From NCBI GenBank assembly GCA_964385465.1, contig CAYLPJ010000081.1, forward strand, positions 1 to 20,996: a DNA stretch of 20,996 bases. The letters are read 5' to 3'. Origin of the DNA: CAYLPJ01 sp964385465 (GTDB lineage Bacteria; Planctomycetota; Phycisphaerae; SM23-33). The notes beneath the pieces are model-generated. The model saw nothing but the letters and a program-made list of their open reading frames with translations, did not search any database and had not been told where the DNA came from. The position numbers and the translations under genes are program-made. The stretch's first letter is position 1. Each line of letters begins with the position of its first letter. Positions 14,104-20,978 of this stretch are shown here, piece after piece.

Positions 14104-14132
14104 CTTATATGGCCGGGTGCCGGTTTCACCAA
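14104..14132 (-). promoter_or_regulatory. Promoter of PEP-CTERM gene 1
   Basis: On the minus strand TTGGTG (14127-14132) and TATAAG (14104-14109) are 17 bp apart. The -10 and its distance to the first conserved leader block match the promoter of PEP-CTERM gene 2, which supports both. Confidence 0.65.
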
Positions 14133-14397
14133 CCAAGAAGCCGATGCGGCCGGGGTGGCATTTCATACTATCGTATAGTTATAGGAATTGATCGCCCCTC
14201 GGCGGCCCTGTTTGTATCCGACAGAATGCATTGACGTTACGCACGACTTCACCCCGATCATCTCCCGTTCTACAAAAGCAATTTACATATGTATGATGGC
14301 ATATTAGGGAATCACACCAATTTGAGTCGGAACCCCGTGAAAGGCCACGTAATCGCCCGGAACGACCCGTCCCGCCGCAGGCGGGGCGGGCGCGCGC
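14133..14397. other. AT-richer intergenic stretch without a supported gene
   Basis: No convincing coding region. It is clearly less GC-rich than its surroundings. It holds a small perfect inverted repeat, ACTAT-CGT-ATAGT (14167-14179), upstream of the PEP-CTERM 1 promoter, and an ACATATGT palindrome near 14290. The inverted repeat is a possible regulator site for PEP-CTERM gene 1, but nothing shows which regulator. Confidence 0.4.
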
Positions 14398-14429
14398 GAC
14401 GGGCCGCCGGAAGGGTCCGGCGGCCCGTC
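14398..14429 (-). terminator. Strong hairpin after PEP-CTERM gene 2
   Basis: A perfect 14-bp stem (14398-14411 with 14416-14429) and a 4-base loop lie 51 bp beyond the stop at 14480. The stem and its flanks (GCGCGCGACGGGCC and CGTCGATACGTCG) are almost the same as at the PEP-CTERM 3 terminator, so the terminator was duplicated with the gene. Confidence 0.72.
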
Positions 14430-14479
14430 GATACGTCGGGTCCAATGGTCGATGCGGTCGAGTCCGCGAGGCAGCCGGT

Positions 14480-15211
14480 CTACTTGCGCCGGCGACGGCG
14501 GACCATCACGGCCAGGCCGCCGATGGCGAGAATGCCCATCGAGGCCGGCTCGGGCGTGCACCAGGTGTCGACGACGAGCTGGCCGACGTCGATCCCGCCG
14601 CGGATGTAAATCTCCTCGTACGGCGGGTTCACGGGCAGGTCGATGTGATAGACCGAGTAGACAACCTGCTCGTCTTCGACGAAGTTCTCGTACAGCGTCT
14701 CGTAGACCAGCGTCGAGGTCGTCTCCTTCGTCGGGTTGGTCGGGCTCGTGACCTCGATGATGGGGACGTTGTGGTTCTCGCCGGCCCCGTCCTGCGGGCT
14801 GTACGTAATCTGAATCCAGATCTCCTTGTGGTTGGTCTGATCTTCGGTGTTCGGCAGGTCCAGCCACAGCTCGCCGGAGAGGTTGTACCAGCCGATCGGG
14901 TCGTTGTCCCGCGGATCGGAGGTCTCGTCATAGCCCGGCACCGTCTCGTACCAGCCGGCGCCGGGGCCGGGCAGGATGTCCAGCACGGGGTCCTGGATAT
15001 CCTGCTGAGGATCCGGCGTGAAGTTCCGCTGGTAGAAGTCCCACTCCGGATAGTAGTGGCCGTTATCCAGGTTGGCTTCCGTGGTGAAGTTGTAGCCGAC
15101 CGTAAGCGTGTTCGGCAGGCCTCGCCAGCTCGGGGGATTGAAGTCGTCCGCCACGGCCGTGCCGGCAGCGGCCAGGCTCAGCATGATCGCTATGCCAAGA
15201 ATCTTCTTCAT
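14480..15211 (-). CDS. PEP-CTERM exported protein 2
   Basis: A 243-aa protein with a signal peptide (MKKILGIAIMLSLAAAGTAVA, 1-21) and the C-terminal signal CTPEPASMGILAIGGLAVMVRRRRRK. The start at 15211 is preferred over the longer open frame because GGAGGCGAGAGCATC precedes it and the signal peptide starts there, as in gene 1. The ectodomain has NPPSWRGLPNT after the signal peptide, KEIWIQITYSP in the middle and GQLVVDTWCTPEP before the anchor, all shared with its neighbours. The gene has its own promoter and terminator. No exosortase gene is in the window, so sorting depends on one elsewhere. Confidence 0.88.
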   Translation of the reverse strand: MKKILGIAIMLSLAAAGTAVADDFNPPSWRGLPNTLTVGYNFTTEANLDNGHYYPEWDFYQRNFTPDPQQDIQDPVLDILPGPGAGWYETVPGYDETSDPRDNDPIGWYNLSGELWLDLPNTEDQTNHKEIWIQITYSPQDGAGENHNVPIIEVTSPTNPTKETTSTLVYETLYENFVEDEQVVYSVYHIDLPVNPPYEEIYIRGGIDVGQLVVDTWCTPEPASMGILAIGGLAVMVRRRRRK

Positions 15212-15534
15212 GATGCTCTCGCCTCCATTGATGTTCGGGTCCTCGGTCGAGGGGGTCCTCGTTGTCTCTGACCCTGGTTGCGGGTTGCTCTGATTTACGT
15301 CAGATGCGACCGGGCCGGTCTCGGATGCGTCGAACCCACGCGCCGGCCCGGCCACAGGGTCCGTCTCTCCATCGGGATGCTGTCCTCTTTCACGGCCTCC
15401 TTTCGCGGCACCTGGCTGAGACGCTGCGAACATAGCGGCTTACGAAGCTGGGTCGAGCGAACCCGCGAGCCCCGGCGTCCCGGCCTCGCCGGTCTGCCGA
15501 AGCGTCCTCCACGGAGGCCTGAGCATACCCTCCA
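15212..15534 (-). promoter_or_regulatory. Long conserved 5' leader of PEP-CTERM gene 2
   Basis: A leader of about 323 nt homologous along its length to that of PEP-CTERM gene 1, with the same ordered blocks (first block at 15515-15533, GGGT/ACCC hairpin at 15450-15464). Two blocks differ by insertions or deletions. One, after AAAGGAGGC, is a 3-base change that keeps the frame of a short KED-containing peptide (start ATG in leader 1, GTG in leader 2). Elsewhere frames are not kept, so conservation is at least partly at the RNA or DNA level. Confidence 0.6.
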
Positions 15535-15540
15535 TGCACC

Positions 15541-15569
15541 CTTATAGGGCGAACCCCGCATTGCGACAA
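15541..15569 (-). promoter_or_regulatory. Promoter of PEP-CTERM gene 2
   Basis: On the minus strand TTGTCG (15564-15569) and TATAAG (15541-15546) are 17 bp apart. Spacing and -10 sequence match the promoter of PEP-CTERM gene 1. Confidence 0.68.
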
Positions 15570-15602
15570 GGCCAAAAGTGGTATTACCGGGGCCTTTTTT
15601 TT
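15568..15602 (+). terminator. Intrinsic terminator on the plus strand with no plus-strand gene upstream
   Basis: AAGGCC (15568-15573) pairs with GGCCTT (15591-15596), with an inner GGT-ATT-ACC, and is followed by eight T residues on the plus strand. It overlaps the -35 of the PEP-CTERM 2 promoter. The only upstream plus-strand sequence is antisense to the leader of that gene, so it may end an antisense RNA, or be chance. Confidence 0.5.
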
Positions 15603-15822
15603 ATATTACTGCAAGAAACTCGGTCTTTCCCCGCAACGGGGACTGGAACCTCCATGTTATTGTCAATGAGTACCTTAGATCACTCCTTGCCCCATGCATC
15701 CCCCACCTGAGCCCTTGTACACGCCCGACCTCCTGGGAAATGAGAAAGTGCCCCGATTCCGTGGTGGACGTGCGGAAGGCGGGGAGGGCTGCTACCGTGG
15801 CCCCGGGCGCACGGGCGCGCGC
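15603..15822. other. Intergenic stretch without a supported gene
   Basis: Lies between the PEP-CTERM 2 promoter and the PEP-CTERM 3 terminator. I see a short CCCCG-CAA-CGGGG hairpin near 15632-15644 and otherwise no gene, repeat or site I can support. Confidence 0.4.
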
Positions 15823-15854
15823 GACGGGCCGCCGGATCGGCCCGGCGGCCCGTC
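15823..15854 (-). terminator. Strong hairpin after PEP-CTERM gene 3
   Basis: A 13-bp stem (15823-15835 with 15842-15854) around a 6-base loop, 43 bp beyond the stop at 15897. Its sequence and flanks closely match the PEP-CTERM 2 terminator at 14398-14429. Confidence 0.72.
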
Positions 15855-15896
15855 GATACGTCGCGTCAGGTTGTCTCTACGCCGTCAGGGCGGGGT

Positions 15897-16565
15897 CTAC
15901 TTGCGGCGGCGCCGCAGCAGCACGCCGAGGGCCCCGAAGGCCAGCACGCCCAGCGACGCCGGCTCGGGGGTGCACCAGGTGTCGATGACCATCTGGTCGA
16001 CGAGGATGTCGCCCTGGATGCGGAACTCCTCCTGCGTGGGGTTCGGGCGGATGATCCACTCGTACAGCGTGGTCTGCCAGTTGCCGCAGTGCTGGTACTC
16101 GTCCACCACGGTCGGGCCTTCGTCGGCGGAGGGAACGAGGTTCGTCAGCGCCGGCTGGGCGTCGGGGTTCCCGACGGGGTCCCGCTGGGCCCAGGTCAAC
16201 TGCATCCGCACGATCTTCATGTCGTTGGGGGGCTCGTGGTTCAGGACCAATACGTCCATGGTGCCCGAAAGCGACCAGATGCCCGACCGACCGCTGCCGA
16301 ACGGGTCCTCCTGGTAGTAGCCGGGATCCCCGAACGGATCGACCAGGACCACTTCCGTGCCCGGAATGTACCCCGGCGTGTAGGGATCCTCGATCAGCAC
16401 GTCGTTGTCCGGCGGGACGTTCGTGTTGGCGTCCGTCCCGAACTCCCAGATCTGAAGCGTCGTCGAGACCTCGCCCCGCCACGGCGGAACGAACTGGGAC
16501 ATATCGTCGGCGGCGGCCGCGCCGACGAACAGCAACAGCGTCGTCAGAATCGCGAGTTTCTTCAT
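15897..16565 (-). CDS. PEP-CTERM exported protein 3
   Basis: A 222-aa protein with a signal peptide (MKKLAILTTLLLFVGAAAA, 1-19) and the C-terminal signal CTPEPASLGVLAFGALGVLLRRRRK. The start at 16565 has AGGAG close upstream; the longer frame is not used because it lacks a Shine-Dalgarno and would bury the signal peptide. The ectodomain shares with the other two the PPWRGEVSTTL segment after the signal peptide, a YQEDPFGSGRSGIWSLSG region like the WYNLSGELW of protein 2, and VDQMVIDTWCTPEP before the anchor. The gene has a near-consensus promoter, but its leader is not like those of genes 1 and 2. Confidence 0.88.
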   Translation of the reverse strand: MKKLAILTTLLLFVGAAAADDMSQFVPPWRGEVSTTLQIWEFGTDANTNVPPDNDVLIEDPYTPGYIPGTEVVLVDPFGDPGYYQEDPFGSGRSGIWSLSGTMDVLVLNHEPPNDMKIVRMQLTWAQRDPVGNPDAQPALTNLVPSADEGPTVVDEYQHCGNWQTTLYEWIIRPNPTQEEFRIQGDILVDQMVIDTWCTPEPASLGVLAFGALGVLLRRRRK

Positions 16566-16790
16566 GGGCTGGCTCCTTTTTCCTCTCGGGTGGGTCATAT
16601 CCTCTACTTCTGGACCCGGAATGTCGCTCTTGCCGCCGGCGCCTACACGGGCCCACACAGCACGCGCGCCACGGTACGGCGTTGCGTTCGTCACGAAAGG
16701 TGCTGGCCGGAACGAAATGGCCTTGGACGGGTGAGCCCTCCGCCCTCTCCTCCTGTCGGCCCGGCCGGAGAGCAACCGACCGAACTGACA
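16566..16790 (-). promoter_or_regulatory. 5' leader of PEP-CTERM gene 3, about 225 nt
   Basis: The untranslated region expected from the promoter at 16797-16825. It lacks the blocks shared by the other two PEP-CTERM leaders. A CTCTC/GAGAG and GGCC-rich partial hairpin is near 16750-16775. No coding region is supported. Confidence 0.4.
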
Positions 16791-16796
16791 ACGGAG

Positions 16797-16825
16797 AGTA
16801 TAACCACGTATACCCGATCTGTCAA
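16797..16825 (-). promoter_or_regulatory. Near-consensus sigma70 promoter of PEP-CTERM gene 3
   Basis: On the minus strand a perfect -35 TTGACA (16820-16825), a 17-bp spacer and TATACT (16797-16802). This is the best promoter in the window. About 240 bp of unassigned sequence lie between it and the divergent methyltransferase gene. Confidence 0.85.
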
Positions 16826-17068
16826 CAGGTATTTCCTTTGCCAAACGCCAATGTGCTCCGGCCTTCTGACGTCCGAAAGATGCCGTTTCGGTTGAGGTTA
16901 TCCTTACCATGCATGACCGAACGCCGGGCGCACGCTATACATCGGTTTCTATACGGCGATGGCGGAAACGGTATCCCGCCGGGGGCGGTCCCCGTTGCGT
17001 TGGCGGGGGCGGGGGTGTAGAGTCCGTCCCGGCCGGCGGCAGGCCGGCGACTGCAAGAGGTTCCCCCG

Positions 17069-18115
17069 ATGCCCGAGACGCACGACAACGAGAACGAGCG
17101 GCTGGCGCGGTCGTGGCAGCGGCACGACCGGGGGGTGCTGCGGGACTACCTCGTCGGCGGCGTCGAGGACCCGCGGATCAACGTCCAGAGCGTGCTGACA
17201 CGCCACTTCCTGGCCGAGTCCCTCCACGGCCAGGGCGCCTTTCCCGCCCTGCGGCAGGCCGAGCTGCGCTTCGCCGCGGCGATGAACTGGCTGCTGGGCG
17301 TCCGCAAGGACCCCGCCACCAGCGCCCGCCACGAGGACGTGCTCGCCGCCCTCCTCGACGCCGGGCCGGTCGAGCAGTTCGACATCCCCGCGCACGTCCG
17401 GGCCACCTTCGCCGCCCTGCCCGCCGAGGCCGACGGCCTGGCCGTGCCCGACTACATCTCCGACGTCCTCGTACGCCCCCCCGCCGCGCCGGAGGACCCG
17501 CCGCTGGACGAGGCCTCGCTGAGCACGTTCCAGGCGCTCTGGTCGCGTGCGGCGGCCTCGGCCGGGGCGCCCCCGCGGCGGCTGAGCGCGCTGGAGCCGG
17601 CGTGCGGCTCGGCCAACGACTACCGCTTCCTGGCCTCGTTCGGCCTGGCCGGCGGGATGGACTACACCGGCGTGGACATCGCCGCCAAGAACGTCCGCAA
17701 CGCCCTGGAGATGTTCCCCGACGCCGACTTCCGCGTGGGCAGCGCGATGGCGCTGGACGCCGACGACGACGCCTTCGACCTGCTGTTCGTCCACGACCTC
17801 TTCGAGCACCTGTCCGTCGAGGCCATGCGGGCCGCCCTCGCCGAGTGCGCCCGCGTCACACGCGAGGCGATGCTGCTGCACTTCTTCCAGATGCACGACG
17901 ACGCCGAGCACCTCGTCCGCCCGGTGGATGAGTACCACTGGAACCGCCTGAGCCTGCCCCGCATCCGCGAGCTGCTGGCCGGGCTCGGCTGGCGCGGCGA
18001 GGCCGTCCGCGTCGCCGACTTCCTCGGCGACCGCGTCGGCTGCGAGGACCACCACAACCCCCATGCCTGGACGCTCCTGGCCGAGCCCGTCGAGGCCGGA
18101 GACCGCGCACCGTGA
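17069..18115 (+). CDS. Class I SAM-dependent methyltransferase
   Basis: A 348-aa protein with a class I methyltransferase domain in its C-terminal half. The glycine motif is LEPACGSAN (175-183), the acidic ribose-binding residue is D203 in YTGVDIAAKN, and motif IV-like FDLLFVHDLFEHL is at 236-248. The first 150 residues are alpha-rich and have no domain I recognise. A signal peptide is absent, so it is cytosolic. AGAGG lies upstream of the ATG at 17069. Its stop overlaps the next start by 4 bases (GTGA), so the two genes form a translationally coupled unit. The methyl acceptor is unknown; the paired acetyltransferase suggests small-molecule or peptide modification, which is inference only. 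Confidence 0.85.
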   Translation: MPETHDNENERLARSWQRHDRGVLRDYLVGGVEDPRINVQSVLTRHFLAESLHGQGAFPALRQAELRFAAAMNWLLGVRKDPATSARHEDVLAALLDAGPVEQFDIPAHVRATFAALPAEADGLAVPDYISDVLVRPPAAPEDPPLDEASLSTFQALWSRAAASAGAPPRRLSALEPACGSANDYRFLASFGLAGGMDYTGVDIAAKNVRNALEMFPDADFRVGSAMALDADDDAFDLLFVHDLFEHLSVEAMRAALAECARVTREAMLLHFFQMHDDAEHLVRPVDEYHWNRLSLPRIRELLAGLGWRGEAVRVADFLGDRVGCEDHHNPHAWTLLAEPVEAGDRAP

Positions 18116-19041
18116 CCGACAGCCACGCCCTCGCCATCCGTCCCGAGCGCCCCGGCGAGGAAGACGCCATCGACGACGTCGTCTGCCGCGCCTTCCGCTC
18201 GATGAACGAGGCCCACCTCGTCCGCATGCTGCGGGAGCACCACGGCGGCTTCGACCGGCGGTTCAGCCTCTGCGCCGTCGACGCCGGGCGGATCGTCGGG
18301 CACACGCTGCTGAGCCCCTGCCGCATCGGCCTCGGCGGGCGGCTTGCCCCCGCCCTGGCCGTCGGGCCCGTCGCCGTCCTGCCGGAACACCAGAAGCGCG
18401 GTCTCGGGGGTCGGATGCTCGCGGCCGGTCACGAGCTCGGCCGGCGGGAGGGCTTCGCCGTCGCGTTCCTCTGCGGGCACCCGGGGTACTACCCGCGGTT
18501 CGGCTACGAGGCCTGCCACGGCTTCGCGAAGATCGCCATCGACGCCGACGCCCTGCCGGAGGCGACCGCCGGGCTGGCCCCCCGCCCGATCCGCCCGGCG
18601 GACCTGCCCTGGCTCGCCGAGCGGTTCGCCGCCGAGTGGGCGGGGATCGACTTCGCCTGGCAGTGGGGCCGGCGGCTGGACGACTGGGTCCGCCCCGGCG
18701 CCGACAGCACGATCTGGCAGGCCCCCGACGGGCGCCGGGCGGCGTTCGTCCTCCGCCTGCCGGGCCGCCCCGGCCTGCCCCTGCTGCTGGCCGACGACGC
18801 GGCGCTGGCCCGCGAGGCCGTCGCGGTCCTTCGCCCGCCGCACATCGAGCAGCACCCCCGCGGCTGGCTGGCCCGCGAAGCCCTCGCCGCGGTAAGCTGG
18901 GCCAAGGCCACCATCGAGCCCAGCGCCGCCGCGATGGCCCTCGAACTCCAGGACGGGGCCCTGGCACCGGTCCGGGACGCCCTCGCCGCCGGCGAGCCGC
19001 CCGGGCACTGCCCCTGGCCGATCTGGTTTCGCGTCATCTGA
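18112..19041 (+). CDS. GNAT-family N-acetyltransferase (YhbS-like) with extended C-terminus
   Basis: A 309-aa protein starting at GTG 18112, overlapping the methyltransferase stop by 4 bases. The N-terminal half (about 8-150) is a GNAT domain: VGPVAVLPEHQKRGLGG (84-100) contains the acetyl-CoA pyrophosphate loop QKRGLG, and GYYPRFGYE (125-133) is the YhbS-type signature. YhbS proteins are about 170 aa, so this one carries some 150 extra residues (APRPIRPADLPWLAERFAAEW onward) that may be a second, degenerate acetyltransferase-like or regulatory domain. It would transfer an acetyl group to an amine; the substrate is unknown. It is likely ended by the hairpin at 19109. Confidence 0.85.
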   Translation: MTDSHALAIRPERPGEEDAIDDVVCRAFRSMNEAHLVRMLREHHGGFDRRFSLCAVDAGRIVGHTLLSPCRIGLGGRLAPALAVGPVAVLPEHQKRGLGGRMLAAGHELGRREGFAVAFLCGHPGYYPRFGYEACHGFAKIAIDADALPEATAGLAPRPIRPADLPWLAERFAAEWAGIDFAWQWGRRLDDWVRPGADSTIWQAPDGRRAAFVLRLPGRPGLPLLLADDAALAREAVAVLRPPHIEQHPRGWLAREALAAVSWAKATIEPSAAAMALELQDGALAPVRDALAAGEPPGHCPWPIWFRVI

Positions 19042-19053
19042 GCGCTCTCGGAT

Positions 19054-19199
19054 ACGTTCGCTGCGGCCCCCGCGCCGGACGCGGCCCGGCAGGCAAGGCG
19101 GCCGAAGCCGGCGATGCCGCAGCATCGCCGATGCAGGCCAACGCGGCCAAGCGGGCCGGGGACCGGCAGGAACGCAACATTACCTGTCTGAGGCCGCTT
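19054..19199 (+). repeat. Dispersed intergenic repeat, copy B
   Basis: Contains ACGTTCG-C-TGCGG (19054-19066), the 24-base block at 19153-19176 that is identical in inverted orientation to 10831-10854, and the GGCCGCT end. Relative to copy A it has about 80 extra bases in the middle, which include the hairpin at 19109-19130. Confidence 0.65.
19109..19130 (+). terminator. Hairpin after the methyltransferase-acetyltransferase unit
   Basis: CGGCGATGC (19109-19117) pairs perfectly with GCATCGCCG (19122-19130) around a 4-base loop, 67 bp after the acetyltransferase stop. No T-run. It lies in the insert that separates the conserved parts of repeat copy B. Confidence 0.5.
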
Positions 19200-19271
19200 A
19201 GCGTGCAATGCGCCCCGCGCCCCGTGCGTAGAACAGAGGGACGCAGACCGAACCCCAGCCACGGAGCCGCC

Positions 19272-20861
19272 ATGAAGATCGCCGACCCCGCCCGCGCCGC
19301 CGCATGCTGCATCCTCGCCGCCGCCGGTCTCGCCGCCTGCGCCGAGGCCGGGGACACGCCGATCGTCAAGACCGCCTCCGGGCCGGTCATCGGACGCGTC
19401 GAGGGCGAGGTGGCCGTCTTCCGAGGCATCCCCTACGCCGCGCCGCCGGTCGGGCCGCACCGCTGGCGGCGCCCCCGCCCGGTCGAGAAGTGGACGCGCC
19501 CCCGGCGGTGCACGGCGTTCGCCCCCGCCTGCCCGCAGAAGCCCGACGCCCCCGCCGCCGTGCCCGCCCCCCACGACGAGGACTGCCTCTACCTGAACGT
19601 CTGGACGCCCGCCAAGGTCCCCGCCAGACGCCTTGCCGTGATGGTCTGGCTCCACGGCGGGGACTTCCGCGGAGGCGCCGGCTCGCACCCGCGGTTCGAC
19701 GGCGCGGCCCTGGCGGCCGAGGGCGTCGTGGTCGTCAGCCTCAACTACCGACTCGGGCCCTTCGGGTTCCTGGCCCACCCGGCCATCGCGGGCGAGGAGG
19801 AAAGCGGGCGGTCCGGCAACTGGGGGCTGATGGACCAGCTCGCCGCCCTCCGCTGGGTGCGGGCGAACATCGCCGCATTCCACGGCAACGCGGGCAACGT
19901 GACGCTCTTCGGCCACGGCGCCGGCGGGGTGAGCGTCTGCTCGCTGATGACCTGCCGCTTCGCCAACGGGCTGTTCCACAAGGCCATCTGCCACAGCGCC
20001 CTGGTGCCCCTGCGGATCCGCGGCCGGACCGGCCAGCGCTTCAGCGCCCGTGCCGCCGGCCTGGCGCTCGAGCGCCGGCTGCTCGGCAAGGACGCCCCGT
20101 CGGCGGCGCCCGCCGTCCTGCGTGCCATGCGCGCCCAAGGCGCCGAGGCCGTCCTCGCCGCCGCCGGGGCCGTCCGCCCGCTGCCCGGCGCCGGCGCCCG
20201 CGAGTTGCTGTTCCGCGACGGGCTCGTCCTCCGCGCCCCGCCCGCGCGGGCGTTCGAGATGAGCGCCCAGAGGCCCATGCCCCTGATGATCGGCACGGTC
20301 GCCGACGAGGGCTCCCAGCTCTTCGGCAACCGGCGGAACCTCCGCGTCGCCCAACTCCGCCGGCTGCTGGGCGCCCTCTTCGGGCGCCGGGCCGACGCGG
20401 CGATGAAGCTCTACAACGTCACCGGCGACGCCTCGGCCGCCGAAGCCGCCCGCCGCGCCGTCGCGGACCTCTACGCCGCCCGCGCCCGCACCATCGCCCG
20501 CGCCCACGCGCTCGTCCAGCCGCACACGTACGTCTACCGCTTCTCCCGCGTCCCCCCCCTGCCCGCTGGCCGCAAGCTCGGGGCCTTTCGCGGCGCGGAC
20601 CTGCACTACCTGTTCGGCACGTTCGGCGGGCGGTCGCTCCCGCCGGCCGACCGCAAGCTCGCCGAGGCCATGCGGGCCTACTGGATCGCCTTCGCCCGCA
20701 CCGGCACGCCCAAGGCCGAGGGCCTGCCCGACTGGCCCGCCTACGACCTGCTGGCCGAGAAGCACCTCGTGCTGGACACCGACATCCGCCCCGCCGACAA
20801 GCTCCGCCAGGCCGCCTGCGACCTCATCGACGCCGCCGAGACCGACCGCGGCCTGCGGTAG
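19272..20861 (+). CDS. Type-B carboxylesterase-family lipoprotein, catalytic Ser and His replaced
   Basis: A 529-aa alpha/beta-hydrolase of the carboxylesterase type B (cholinesterase/para-nitrobenzyl esterase) family. The signal peptide ends in lipobox LAAC with C23, so it is probably a lipoprotein. Family landmarks are in order: GPVIGRVEGEVAVFRGIPYA, EDCLYLNVWTP, VMVWLHGGDFRGGAG, NYRLGPFGFL, and NWGLMDQLAALRWVRANIAAFHGN. The nucleophile elbow, usually GESAGG, here reads GHGAGG, so the Ser is G216. The Glu is kept (E346 in ADEG). The catalytic His region, usually GAxHGxE, here reads GAFRGAD, so the His is R440. The length is normal and there is no frameshift. It is therefore probably a binding or scaffold protein rather than an esterase. 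GGAG precedes the ATG. Confidence 0.88.
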   Translation: MKIADPARAAACCILAAAGLAACAEAGDTPIVKTASGPVIGRVEGEVAVFRGIPYAAPPVGPHRWRRPRPVEKWTRPRRCTAFAPACPQKPDAPAAVPAPHDEDCLYLNVWTPAKVPARRLAVMVWLHGGDFRGGAGSHPRFDGAALAAEGVVVVSLNYRLGPFGFLAHPAIAGEEESGRSGNWGLMDQLAALRWVRANIAAFHGNAGNVTLFGHGAGGVSVCSLMTCRFANGLFHKAICHSALVPLRIRGRTGQRFSARAAGLALERRLLGKDAPSAAPAVLRAMRAQGAEAVLAAAGAVRPLPGAGARELLFRDGLVLRAPPARAFEMSAQRPMPLMIGTVADEGSQLFGNRRNLRVAQLRRLLGALFGRRADAAMKLYNVTGDASAAEAARRAVADLYAARARTIARAHALVQPHTYVYRFSRVPPLPAGRKLGAFRGADLHYLFGTFGGRSLPPADRKLAEAMRAYWIAFARTGTPKAEGLPDWPAYDLLAEKHLVLDTDIRPADKLRQAACDLIDAAETDRGLR

Positions 20862-20978
20862 GCGGACGCGGGCACGCTGGTACGCCGCGCCCCGCCGCCG
20901 TCGGCGGCCCGCCGCAGCCACGCTCGCCGCGACGACCCCGCTGTGTAGCCGGCCAACCGTTGGCGAAGAAAAGCGGCG

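Noticed and set aside
13848..14132. 94-codon frame and the shorter MLKP peptide in leader 1 as a protein-coding gene
   Set aside because: The counterpart in leader 2 diverges by a frame shift after about 20 codons and the Shine-Dalgarno is too close to the start. It is noted only as part of the leader.
14167..14179. ACTAT-CGT-ATAGT upstream of PEP-CTERM 1 as a second binding site of the toxin-antitoxin regulator
   Set aside because: It shares a GATAGTAT core with the brnT operator, but the two half-site geometries differ and short AT-rich similarity is weak evidence.
14304..14867. Minus-strand open frame rich in Arg, Pro and Asp
   Set aside because: Shadow of PEP-CTERM gene 2 in another frame, with no start signal.
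15430..15534. c-di-GMP-I riboswitch in the PEP-CTERM 2 leader
   Set aside because: Only a loose resemblance around GGGACGCC and the following hairpin. The matching part of leader 1 lacks it, and the conserved tetraloop and receptor are not visible.
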